Origin: CAXXOZ01 sp963676435
GTDB taxonomy: Bacteria > Bacillota > Clostridia > Lachnospirales > Lachnospiraceae
Direction of reading: 5' to 3'
Assembly (NCBI GenBank): GCA_963676435.2
Contig: CAXXOZ010000010.1
Coordinates: forward strand, 1-35,175
Length of the DNA: 35,175 bases
Positions 15,359 to 23,056 of the stretch are shown in pieces. The notes under the pieces are model-generated. The model searched no databases, had not been told where the DNA came from, and was given only the letters and a program-made list of their open reading frames with translations. Positions within the stretch are counted from its first letter, which is position 1; the number at the start of each line of letters is the position of its first letter. The position numbers were made by a program, and so were the translations under genes.

Positions 15359-17080
15359 ATGATAAATATTAATATTGATGGTATAGATGTTAAAGCAGAT
15401 GAGGGAATGACAGTTTTAGAAGCAGCAAAACTTATAAACATAAATATTCCTACTCTTTGCTATCATGAAGACTTACCTGCAAAGTCTGTTTGTAGAGTAT
15501 GTGCCGTAGAAATAGATGGAAAAAAACTTTTACAACCAGCATGTAGTTATCCTGTAAGTGAAGGAATGGTGGTAAAAACAAATACACCTAGAGTTTTAAA
15601 GGCAAGAAAGAATATTCTTGAACTTATGCTTGCTCATCACCCTCAGGAATGTTTGACTTGTTCAAGAAATGGCACTTGCGAACTTCAGTCAACAGCAGAA
15701 GAGCTTAACATGAACGAGCCTTTAAGATATGATGTAGAGGAAAGAGGAAGAGATGTTGATTTTTCTTCACCTTCAATAGTACATGATTCTGATAAATGTA
15801 TATTATGTGGTCGTTGTGTAGATGTTTGTAATGAAATTCAGACAGTTGGTGTATTGGCAAAAGAAGATAGAGGTTATGAAACTGTTGTAGTACCGCCTTA
15901 TGGAAAAAGCATGGCAGACTCAGCATGTGTAAACTGTGGTCAATGTGTGCAGGTTTGTCCAGTAGGTGCTCTTACAATCAGGGATGAATCAAATAAAATA
16001 TATCAGGCTAAATCCGAAGGTAAGGTATTGATAGGACAGATTGCGCCTTCATCTAGAACTACTATTGCAGAAGCTCTAGGGGAAGAACCTGGTATAGTAA
16101 GTACTGGCAGGATTGTAACTGCGATGAAAATGATTGGATTTGATTATGTATTTGATACAGACTTCACAGCAGACCTTACAATTATGGAAGAAGGAAATGA
16201 ATTACTTCACAGAATAAATAATGGGGGCGTTCTTCCAATGATGACATCATGTTGTCCAGCATGGGTAAAATTCTGTGAGACATTTTATCCTTCATATACT
16301 AACCATTTGTCATCAGCAAAATCGCCACAGCAGATGTTTGGACCGGTTATAAAAACCTATTTTGCTGAAAAATCTGGTATAGATCCAGAAAACATGCTTT
16401 GTTGTTCTGTTATGCCTTGTACAGCAAAGAAGTTTGAATGTCAAAGGCCAGAAATGAATGATAGTGGATATCAGGATGTAGACTATGCTCTCACAGTTCA
16501 AGAGCTTGCAAGAATGATAAAGTCAGCTGGAGTTGATTTTTCAAAAATTGAAGATTCACCTTTTGATGATCCGTTTGGTCTTGGTACAGGTGCTGGTGAA
16601 ATTTTTGCAGCCACAGGTGGAGTTATGGAAGCTGCTCTTCGTACGGTATATGAAGTACTTACAGGAGAAACATTAGAAAATATTGAGTTTGAGCAGGTTC
16701 GTGGTTTAGATGGTTTAAAAGAAGCTACTATAGATATAAAAGGAACACCAGTAAAAGTTGCAGTAGTACATACCCTTGGAGAAGCTAGAAAAATGATGGA
16801 TAAAGTCGCTGCGGGTGAAGCAGATTATCATTTTATTGAAGTAATGGCATGCCCAGGTGGTTGTATTGGTGGAGGTGGAAATCCAATAAGAAACTGGAAA
16901 AAGGTTAAAGAGCGTACTGCGAATGTATATAAACACGACAGAGAGCTACCTATAAGAAAGTCTCATGAATCTCCTGCAATCAAGAAAATATATGAAGAAT
17001 TCTTAGGAGAACCATTAAGTGAGAAATCTCATCACCTATTGCATACAAAATACGTAAACAGACAAGATATCTTGAGATAA
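15359..17080 (+). CDS. hydA: [FeFe] hydrogenase catalytic subunit 1
   Basis: 573-residue catalytic subunit that makes or oxidises H2. N-terminal [2Fe-2S] ferredoxin domain (LCYHEDL, CRVC, PAC), His-Cys cluster HHPQECLTC-x5-C, two [4Fe-4S] motifs (CILCGRCVDVC, CVNCGQCVQVC), then the H-cluster domain with TSCCPAW (Cys298-Cys299), MPCTAK (Cys354) and MACPGGCIGGGG (Cys498, Cys502). Numbering is almost that of CpI, and the proton-relay Cys298 is intact. The start ATG at 15359 follows AAAGGGGG; an upstream in-frame start at 15323 overlaps the NuoF-like gene and is less likely. Layout matches the clade annotated as NADH-dependent group A6. A strong hairpin with a T tail follows, closing operon 1. 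Confidence 0.96.
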   Translation: MININIDGIDVKADEGMTVLEAAKLININIPTLCYHEDLPAKSVCRVCAVEIDGKKLLQPACSYPVSEGMVVKTNTPRVLKARKNILELMLAHHPQECLTCSRNGTCELQSTAEELNMNEPLRYDVEERGRDVDFSSPSIVHDSDKCILCGRCVDVCNEIQTVGVLAKEDRGYETVVVPPYGKSMADSACVNCGQCVQVCPVGALTIRDESNKIYQAKSEGKVLIGQIAPSSRTTIAEALGEEPGIVSTGRIVTAMKMIGFDYVFDTDFTADLTIMEEGNELLHRINNGGVLPMMTSCCPAWVKFCETFYPSYTNHLSSAKSPQQMFGPVIKTYFAEKSGIDPENMLCCSVMPCTAKKFECQRPEMNDSGYQDVDYALTVQELARMIKSAGVDFSKIEDSPFDDPFGLGTGAGEIFAATGGVMEAALRTVYEVLTGETLENIEFEQVRGLDGLKEATIDIKGTPVKVAVVHTLGEARKMMDKVAAGEADYHFIEVMACPGGCIGGGGNPIRNWKKVKERTANVYKHDRELPIRKSHESPAIKKIYEEFLGEPLSEKSHHLLHTKYVNRQDILR

Positions 17081-17104
17081 TTAATAAAAAGTATTGATAT
17101 TTTT

Positions 17105-17144
17105 TACACCTTATGTAACACTTACATAAGGTGTAATTTTTGTT
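17105..17144 (+). terminator. Intrinsic terminator of hydrogenase operon 1
   Basis: A perfect 14-base inverted repeat, TACACCTTATGTAA (17105-17118) and TTACATAAGGTGTA (17122-17135), separated by CAC and followed by ATTTTTGTT, lies 24 bases after the hydrogenase stop. It separates the two hydrogenase operons. Confidence 0.85.
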
Positions 17145-17157
17145 AAATAAATAACGC
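17140..17157. promoter_or_regulatory. Rex-like operator upstream of hydrogenase operon 2
   Basis: TTGTTAA-ATAA-ATAACGC matches 11 of 14 specified positions of TTGTTAA-N4-TTAACAA. It overlaps the place of the -35 box for the TATAAT at 17168-17173, a natural repressor position, and begins inside the T tail of the preceding terminator. Same half-site as at 13467, which supports joint control of both operons. Confidence 0.45.
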
Positions 17158-17167
17158 TTCAACTGAG

Positions 17168-17173
17168 TATAAT
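17168..17173 (+). promoter_or_regulatory. -10 box of hydrogenase operon 2
   Basis: A perfect TATAAT lies 60 bases before the second NuoE-like gene. No good -35 hexamer is found 16-18 bases upstream, where the Rex-like site sits, so an activator or extended element may contribute. Confidence 0.45.
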
Positions 17174-17233
17174 TTAATGATATCATTAAAAATCATTTTA
17201 TATATGATAATAATACAAAATAAGGAGGCAAAA

Positions 17234-17728
17234 ATGATAACCAAAGAAAAAACAGTTCCGTTTTTTGGAACTAAAGAGCAGGAAAAAGAATTAGTTAACT
17301 CTATTGATGAACTAAAGCATGAAAAAGGATCTTTGATTCCTATTTTACAAAAGGCTCAAGACATCTATGGATATTTACCTATAGAAGTACAAACTATAGT
17401 TTCTGATGAACTTAATATACCGTTAGAAAAAATATATGGAGTTGTTACTTTTTATTCATTTTTCTCATTATATCCAAAAGGTAAGAATTCAATATCAGTT
17501 TGTCTTGGAACAGCTTGTTATGTTAAAGGATCTGGTGAAATTTACAACTCTCTTTCGGAAATGTTAGGGATTTCAAGTGGTGAATGTACATCAGATGGTA
17601 ACTTTTCACTTGACGCCTGTAGATGTGTTGGCGCTTGTGGTTTGGCACCAGTAATGATTATCAATGATGATGTTTATGGAAATGTCATTAAAGAAGATCT
17701 TTACGATATTTTAAATAAGTACAGATAA
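17234..17728 (+). CDS. hydC: NuoE-like [2Fe-2S] subunit of hydrogenase 2
   Basis: 164-residue NuoE/HydC-family thioredoxin-like [2Fe-2S] protein. Cysteine pairs CLGTAC (x4) and CRCVGAC (x3) are intact, and VTFYSFF and GLAPVMIINDDVYG are family hallmarks. The ATG at 17234 directly follows AAGGAGG; a frame extending to 17177 runs into the promoter and is rejected. First gene of operon 2: NuoE-like, GHKL ATPase, long NuoF-like, hydrogenase. It donates or accepts electrons beside the HydB flavin in bifurcating HydABC enzymes. Confidence 0.93.
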   Translation: MITKEKTVPFFGTKEQEKELVNSIDELKHEKGSLIPILQKAQDIYGYLPIEVQTIVSDELNIPLEKIYGVVTFYSFFSLYPKGKNSISVCLGTACYVKGSGEIYNSLSEMLGISSGECTSDGNFSLDACRCVGACGLAPVMIINDDVYGNVIKEDLYDILNKYR

Positions 17729-17732
17729 TATT

Positions 17733-18290
17733 ATGATGAAAGAAATCTCACTAAACATACTTGATATTGTAACTAACTCAATAAAAGCAAATGCTACACT
17801 TATAGAAATAACTGTCTGCATAAGTCATAAGGAAAACATACTAAAATTTATGGTAAAAGACAATGGAGATGGTATGTCTAAAGAGAGTGTCAAAAAAGTT
17901 GAAGATCCCTTTTATACAACCAGTAAAATAAAAAATGTTGGTTTTGGAGTTCCTTTTGTTAAAATGGCGGCTCAACTTACAGGTGGAAACTTGAAAATTG
18001 ATTCCGAAGAAGGAGTAGGAACATCTATAGAAGCGGTCTTTGTACTTGATAACATAGATAGAATGCCTTTGGGAAATATCAGTAGCACTATGCATTCTCT
18101 TATTATAGGAAACGCAAAAACTGATTTTTTATATAAATATATTTTTGATGAAAAAGAATTCACTCTTGATACAAGAGAGTTTAGAAAGATTTTAGATGAT
18201 ATACCTTTTTATCATCCAGAAGTTTCTTCTTTTATAAGGCAGTACTTAGAGGAAAACAAACAAGAAGTAGATGACGGAACATATATATAA
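17733..18290 (+). CDS. GHKL ATP-binding protein inside hydrogenase operon 2
   Basis: 185-residue stand-alone HATPase_c protein: N-box LDIVTNSIKA (about 9-18), G1 box DNGDGM near 48-53, and a Gly-rich lid VGFGVPFVK near 70-78 followed by GGNLKIDSEEGVGT. The first two thirds are the ATPase fold; the last 60 residues (from MHSLIIGNAK) are a separate domain of unknown type. No histidine phosphoacceptor or membrane segment. It lies between the NuoE-like and HydB genes, four bases after the former; I recall similar placements in other clostridial HydABC operons. It is distinct from the RsbW-like protein at 12518-12949. Met1 and Met2 are both possible starts, and the ribosome-binding site is weak, which suggests coupling to the gene before. 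Role unknown, perhaps a signalling partner or assembly factor. Confidence 0.8.
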   Translation: MMKEISLNILDIVTNSIKANATLIEITVCISHKENILKFMVKDNGDGMSKESVKKVEDPFYTTSKIKNVGFGVPFVKMAAQLTGGNLKIDSEEGVGTSIEAVFVLDNIDRMPLGNISSTMHSLIIGNAKTDFLYKYIFDEKEFTLDTREFRKILDDIPFYHPEVSSFIRQYLEENKQEVDDGTYI

Positions 18291-18333
18291 GGAAATTAAA
18301 CATAGATTTTAAATTTGGTAGGAGGAAAAATTT

Positions 18334-20193
18334 ATGAAATCTCTAGAAGAACTGAGTGCAATCAGAGAGAGAATGAGAAATCAAGCAGGCCTTGGTGACA
18401 GTAATTCAAAGGTAACGAGAGTACTAGTAGGAATGGCTACCTGTGGTATAGCAAGTGGCGCAAGATCGCTATTTGATGCCCTTACAGGATTGGTTGAAGA
18501 AAATAAAATTGAAAATGTTAATATATCACAAACAGGATGTATTGGTTTATGTCAGTATGAGCCTATGTTTGAAATAATAACTCCAGGGAAAAATAAAGTA
18601 ACTTATGTAAAAATGAATGAGGAAAAGACCAGAGAAGTTTTTGAAAGTCACATTCTTCATGGAGTAGTACTAAAAGAATATACCATTGATTCAGATACCC
18701 AAGAAGCGGGATCTTTGGATCATAATAATTTTTACAAGGATCAAAGTAGGGTTGCATTAAGAAACTGTGGTGTAATCGACCCAGAAAAAATAGATGAATA
18801 TATAGCGTTACAGGGGTATGAAGGTTTGAAAAAAGCTGTAACCACTATGTCTCCAAAAGATGTGATTAAAACAATATCTGATGCTGGATTAAGAGGCAGA
18901 GGTGGAGCTGGTTTTCCAACAGGGACAAAATGGAAATTTGCAGCTGACAAAGATGCAGATCAAAAGTATGTCTGCTGTAATGCTGATGAGGGAGATCCTG
19001 GAGCATTTATGGACAGATCTGTTCTTGAAGGCGACCCTCATGTGATTTTAGAAGCGATGGCGATTGCTGGTTATGCAATTGGTGCAAGTGAAGGTTACAT
19101 TTATGTTAGAGCTGAATATCCTATAGCTATTGCGAGGCTTGAAATAGCTATAAATCAGGCAAAAAAATATGGACTTTTAGGAAAGAACATTTTTGATACA
19201 GACTTTTCCTTTAATATCACACTAAGATTAGGAGCAGGAGCATTTGTCTGTGGAGAAGAAACAGCATTGATGACTTCTATAGAAGGAAATCGTGGAGAGC
19301 CTAGACCAAGACCTCCATTCCCAGCAGATAAAGGCTTGTTCAATAAACCTACGATTTTAAATAATGTTGAAACACTAGCTAATGTACCTCAGATAATTTT
19401 AAATGGCTCTGAGTGGTTTTCATCAATTGGGACAGAAAAATCTAAAGGCACAAAAGTTTTTGCATTAGGTGGAAAAATCAATCATACAGGCCTTGTTGAG
19501 ATACCAATGGGTACGACCCTTAGAGAAATAGTTGAAGATATCGGTGGTGGTATCCCAAATGATAAGGAATTTAAAGCTGCTCAAACAGGTGGTCCTTCAG
19601 GGGGTTGCATACCTAAAGAGCATTTCGATATAAAAATAGATTATGAAAATCTTCTTGCAATTGGTTCGATGATGGGGTCTGGTGGACTTATCGTTATGGA
19701 TGAAGACAATTGTATGGTAGATATAGCAAAATTCTTTCTTGAATTCACTGTTGATGAATCTTGTGGTAAATGTGTACCTTGTAGAGTTGGTACGAAAAGA
19801 ATGTGGGAAATATTAGATAAAATAACAAAAGGTGAAGGTTCTATAGAAGATATTGAAAAATTAGAAGACCTTTGTTATTACATAAAAGATAATGCATTAT
19901 GTGGACTTGGACAAACAGCTCCAAATCCAGTACTATCTACTTTAAGATACTTTAGGGATGAATACATATCTCATGTTGTAGACAAACAATGTCCAGCAAA
20001 AGTATGTAAAAACTTGTTGAGGATGACTATTAATCCTTCAAAATGTATCGGATGTACTCTTTGTGCTAAAAACTGTCCTGTAGAAGCTATTACAGGAAAT
20101 GTTAGAGAAGTACACTACATTGATCCAGAAAAATGTATTATGTGTGAAGCATGTAGTGAAATTTGTAAAAAAGGAGCTATTATAAAGAGTTAA
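18334..20193 (+). CDS. hydB: HydB-like flavin/NADH subunit of bifurcating hydrogenase 2
   Basis: 619-residue long-form HydB. Domain order: thioredoxin-like domain (about 25-115; only three of the usual four cysteines are seen, ATCGIASG, then TGCIGLC); the NuoF core with FMN/NADH loop GLRGRGGAGFPTG near 188-200 and NADEGDPGAFMDR near 215-227; [4Fe-4S] ligands ESCGKCVPCR and a later ALCGLG; and a two-cluster ferredoxin at the C-terminus (CIGCTLCAKNC and CIMCEACSEIC). This set is what electron-bifurcating HydABC enzymes have, as in Thermotoga and Acetobacterium: NADH and reduced ferredoxin are used together to make H2, or the reverse. AGGAGG precedes the start. Followed 24 bases later by hydA. 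Confidence 0.95.
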   Translation: MKSLEELSAIRERMRNQAGLGDSNSKVTRVLVGMATCGIASGARSLFDALTGLVEENKIENVNISQTGCIGLCQYEPMFEIITPGKNKVTYVKMNEEKTREVFESHILHGVVLKEYTIDSDTQEAGSLDHNNFYKDQSRVALRNCGVIDPEKIDEYIALQGYEGLKKAVTTMSPKDVIKTISDAGLRGRGGAGFPTGTKWKFAADKDADQKYVCCNADEGDPGAFMDRSVLEGDPHVILEAMAIAGYAIGASEGYIYVRAEYPIAIARLEIAINQAKKYGLLGKNIFDTDFSFNITLRLGAGAFVCGEETALMTSIEGNRGEPRPRPPFPADKGLFNKPTILNNVETLANVPQIILNGSEWFSSIGTEKSKGTKVFALGGKINHTGLVEIPMGTTLREIVEDIGGGIPNDKEFKAAQTGGPSGGCIPKEHFDIKIDYENLLAIGSMMGSGGLIVMDEDNCMVDIAKFFLEFTVDESCGKCVPCRVGTKRMWEILDKITKGEGSIEDIEKLEDLCYYIKDNALCGLGQTAPNPVLSTLRYFRDEYISHVVDKQCPAKVCKNLLRMTINPSKCIGCTLCAKNCPVEAITGNVREVHYIDPEKCIMCEACSEICKKGAIIKS

Positions 20194-20217
20194 TAGTAGA
20201 AAGGAGAGAAGAATATT

Positions 20218-21960
20218 ATGGCAAATATAAATATTAAAATAAATGACTTAAAAATTTCCGTGCCAGAAGGTATTACAATATTAGAAGCATCAAAAATTGC
20301 AAATGTTGATATTCCTACCCTTTGCTACTTAAAGGAAATAAACGAAATTGGTGCATGCCGTATGTGTGTGGTGGAAGTAAAAGGAGCAAGAACTTTAGTT
20401 ACAGCATGTGTTTATCCAGTTAGTGAAGGAATGGAAGTTTATACAAATACTCCTAGAGTTATTTCTTCAAGAAGAAAAACTTTGCAGTTGATATTATCAA
20501 CACATGACAGAAAATGTTTATCTTGTATAAGAAGTAAAAACTGTGAGCTTCAAAACCTTTGTAAAGAATTAAATATTGAGGATGAAAGTTTCTATGATGG
20601 TGATAAACCGGAATATGAATTGGATTATTCAGCTGCTCATATGTATAGAGATAATAATAAATGCATACTCTGTAGAAGATGTATAGCAGCATGTGAGGTG
20701 GTTCAAAGCATTGGTGTTATCGGAGCTAATTCCAGAGGTTTTGATACATATATTGGAAGTCCTTTTGATATGGGGCTTGGTGAAACAAGTTGCGTTTCAT
20801 GTGGACAGTGTATAGCTGTTTGTCCAACAGGAGCAATAAGCGAAATAGATAATACAAACGAAGTCTTTGCAGCACTTGCCGATCCTAATAAACATGTAGT
20901 AGTTCAAACGGCTCCGGCTGTAAGAGCTGCTCTTGGTGAAGAGTTTGGTCTTCCTATTGGAACACCGGTAGAAGGGAAAATGGTAGCTTCCTTAAAAAGA
21001 TTAGGTTTTGACAGTGTGTTTGATACAAACTTCTCAGCAGACTTAACTATACTTGAAGAAGGAACTGAGCTATTAGATAGAATAAACAATGGTGGAACTC
21101 TTCCTCTTATAACTTCATGTTCACCAGGATGGATAAAATTTTGTGAACACTATTATCCAGAGATGATACCAAATTTATCTACATGTAAATCTCCTCAGCA
21201 AATGATGGGTGCAATCATAAAAACATATTATGCAAAACAAAAAGGGCTAGATCCAAAAGATATAGTTTCAGTAAGTGTTATGCCTTGTACTGCAAAGAAA
21301 TTCGAAATAGGAAGAGATAATCAAGAAGGTTCTGGATTCCCAGATGTAGACATCGCAATAACTACAAGGGAACTAGGAAGAATGATAAAAGCTGCTGGAA
21401 TTAAATTTACTGAGCTTGAAGATGAAAAAGCAGATGACCCACTTGGAAGGTCTACAGGAGCTGCGGTTATATTCGGTGCTACAGGTGGTGTTATGGAAGC
21501 GGCTCTTCGTACAGTTGTAGAAATAATGACTGGAGAAGAACTTCAAAAGCTTGATTTTGTGGATGCTAGAGGGCTAGCAGGGATTAAGGAAGCATCATAT
21601 AATGTAAATGGTCTTGAAGTGAAAGTAGCTGTTGCTTCAGGTTTAGCAAACGCCAGAGAATTGATGGAAAAAATCAAATTGGGTGAAGCCCAGTATCATT
21701 TTGTAGAAATAATGGCATGCCCAGGTGGATGTATAAATGGTGGAGGACAACCTCAGGTATCAGCTGATGTTCGAAACAATGTAGATTACAGAGCACTTCG
21801 AGCCAAAGCCCTTTATGGTTATGACGAAGCATATGAACTTAGAAAATCTCATGAAAATCCAAATATAAAGAAGCTTTATGATGATTTTCTTGAAAAACCC
21901 AATAGTCATATTGCTCACAAAATTTTACACACATCATATGAACATAGAACAATCAATTAA
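20218..21960 (+). CDS. hydA: [FeFe] hydrogenase catalytic subunit 2 (bifurcating HydA type)
   Basis: 580-residue catalytic subunit with [2Fe-2S] ferredoxin domain (LCYLKEI, CRMC, TAC), His-Cys cluster (THDRKCLSC-x5-C), two [4Fe-4S] motifs (CILCRRCIAAC, CVSCGQCIAVC), and the H-cluster domain with MPCTAK (Cys357) and MACPGGCINGGG (Cys501, Cys505). The first H-cluster motif reads TSCSPGW, with Cys301 followed by Ser302 at the position where hydrogenase 1 and CpI have the first [4Fe-4S]H ligand. I recall Ser here in other bifurcating HydA, so it may be clade-typical; it is worth checking. No C-terminal NuoE-like extension as in Thermotoga HydA. GGAGAG precedes the ATG. Ends operon 2, with a hairpin after it. 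Confidence 0.95.
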   Translation: MANINIKINDLKISVPEGITILEASKIANVDIPTLCYLKEINEIGACRMCVVEVKGARTLVTACVYPVSEGMEVYTNTPRVISSRRKTLQLILSTHDRKCLSCIRSKNCELQNLCKELNIEDESFYDGDKPEYELDYSAAHMYRDNNKCILCRRCIAACEVVQSIGVIGANSRGFDTYIGSPFDMGLGETSCVSCGQCIAVCPTGAISEIDNTNEVFAALADPNKHVVVQTAPAVRAALGEEFGLPIGTPVEGKMVASLKRLGFDSVFDTNFSADLTILEEGTELLDRINNGGTLPLITSCSPGWIKFCEHYYPEMIPNLSTCKSPQQMMGAIIKTYYAKQKGLDPKDIVSVSVMPCTAKKFEIGRDNQEGSGFPDVDIAITTRELGRMIKAAGIKFTELEDEKADDPLGRSTGAAVIFGATGGVMEAALRTVVEIMTGEELQKLDFVDARGLAGIKEASYNVNGLEVKVAVASGLANARELMEKIKLGEAQYHFVEIMACPGGCINGGGQPQVSADVRNNVDYRALRAKALYGYDEAYELRKSHENPNIKKLYDDFLEKPNSHIAHKILHTSYEHRTIN

Positions 21961-21964
21961 TATA

Positions 21965-21995
21965 AATGCCATAACTCTTAAGGGGTTATGGCATT
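21965..21995. terminator. Bidirectional hairpin between hydA and lysR-type gene
   Basis: An 11-base-pair stem AATGCCATAAC (21965-21975) / GTTATGGCATT (21985-21995) with a nine-base loop lies immediately after the hydA stop and one base beyond the end of the convergent LysR gene. T tails are short on both strands, but position and stem length support shared termination. Confidence 0.7.
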
Positions 21996-21996
21996 C

Positions 21997-22878
21997 TTAT
22001 TCGGCTATTATTTTAGCATATTTTTCTATTTCAGGGTTTTTCCAGGCTATAGCTAGGTCGACTTTTTTATAACCTTTTATATCAGTAAGGGGAAAGAATT
22101 TTAATGAGTCGTGTTTGTTTCTAAAAATCGCATCATAAGCAACGGTAATTCCTTCTGACATATTAAGAGCTATTTCCATTTCATTAATACTGTTAAAGCC
22201 TTTAATGTTTTTTGGATGAAAACCTTCATCTTTGAAATGTGAAAGAATTCTTTTAGCAGCTTCTCTAGAATAGCTTTCGTTAAAAAGAAAAATAGGTTCA
22301 TTTTTTAAATCTTTTAAAGTTAAAGTTTCTCTATTTGCAAGAGGATGGTGTTTTGAAAGTATGATAGCTAAATTAATATGCATAGTGTTTATTACAAAAA
22401 AATTTATATTAGGATATGGAACGAGTTCAGAGGAAAAAGTTACGATTAAATCTAAACTATTATCTTCGATTTTTTCTCCAAGTGATACAGCGTAACCTAA
22501 TTCATAGTCGATATTTATATTAGGATTTTTTTCTCCTAAAAGTTTTAATTTAGGCATCATAAAATCTATTATGCTGGGAACTTCATTTATACCTATTTTT
22601 AAAGTAATTTTATTCTGTGCAGCGATATTTTTTGCAGCGGTTATTGCTTCTGATGTTTCGGCTAGCATTTTATCCCACACAGAAAACAAGAGCTCCCCTG
22701 ATTTTGTTAAGTCTACATTTTTTTTATTTCGCTCAAAAAGTTTTAAGTTTAATTCTTTTTCTAAAGCTAGTATTTGCTTGCTTACAACCTGTTGAGAAAT
22801 AAATAAATTTTTAGAAGCTTTTGTAAAGTTTTTGCATTTTGCTACTTCAATAAAGTATTCTATTTGTGTAAAAGTCAT
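21997..22878 (-). CDS. LysR-family transcriptional regulator
   Basis: 293-residue LysR-type regulator. N-terminal winged helix (FTQIEYFIEVAKCKNFTKASKNLFISQQVVSKQI, about 2-37) is a textbook LysR DNA-binding domain; the rest is a periplasmic-binding-like effector domain (about 90-290). Of two adjacent ATGs I chose the second (22878), six bases after GGAGG; the first gives one extra Met. It is divergent from the flavoprotein gene with 178 bases between, so by the usual LysR pattern it controls that gene. Two palindromes in the spacer are candidate sites. The effector cannot be inferred. Confidence 0.92.
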   Translation of the reverse strand: MTFTQIEYFIEVAKCKNFTKASKNLFISQQVVSKQILALEKELNLKLFERNKKNVDLTKSGELLFSVWDKMLAETSEAITAAKNIAAQNKITLKIGINEVPSIIDFMMPKLKLLGEKNPNINIDYELGYAVSLGEKIEDNSLDLIVTFSSELVPYPNINFFVINTMHINLAIILSKHHPLANRETLTLKDLKNEPIFLFNESYSREAAKRILSHFKDEGFHPKNIKGFNSINEMEIALNMSEGITVAYDAIFRNKHDSLKFFPLTDIKGYKKVDLAIAWKNPEIEKYAKIIAE

Positions 22879-22902
22879 CATAGGCCTCCGATTAATAGGT
22901 TA

Positions 22903-22913
22903 ATTGTAACAAT
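22903..22913. promoter_or_regulatory. Candidate LysR-type site, 11-base palindrome
   Basis: ATTGT-A-ACAAT is a perfect palindrome 25 bases from the LysR gene start. It is close to the gene's own ribosome-binding site, so autoregulation is possible. Short, so chance cannot be excluded. Confidence 0.3.
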
Positions 22914-22986
22914 AAATCCATCAAAAAACTATTATAATTAACTATACTACACCCATTTGGATGTTAAAAGCAAATGTTTTTTTTGT

Positions 22987-23015
22987 TATACAGCAAAAAT
23001 TGAGTATGTTATAAT
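22987..23015 (+). promoter_or_regulatory. Promoter of flavoprotein gene
   Basis: TATACA (22987-22992), 17-base spacer, TATAAT (23010-23015). The -10 box is embedded in the palindrome TGTTATAATTATAACA, so a protein bound there would block RNA polymerase. Confidence 0.5.
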
Positions 23016-23023
23016 TATAACAA
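23006..23023. promoter_or_regulatory. Palindromic operator over flavoprotein promoter (Rex- or LysR-type)
   Basis: TGTTATAATTATAACA is a perfect 16-base palindrome (23007-23022). Read as Rex, ATGTTAT-AATT-ATAACAA matches 11 of 14 specified positions of TTGTTAA-N4-TTAACAA. The divergent LysR protein is an alternative ligand. It covers the -10 box, a repressor position. Confidence 0.5.
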
Positions 23024-23056
23024 TCGATTATTTATTATTTTTAGGAGGAAAAAAAT

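Noticed and set aside
13569..21960. Recent tandem duplication of a hydrogenase operon
   Set aside because: The paralogues differ in domain content (short versus long NuoF), H-cluster motif, gene content and primary sequence throughout, so any duplication is old or the operons were acquired separately.
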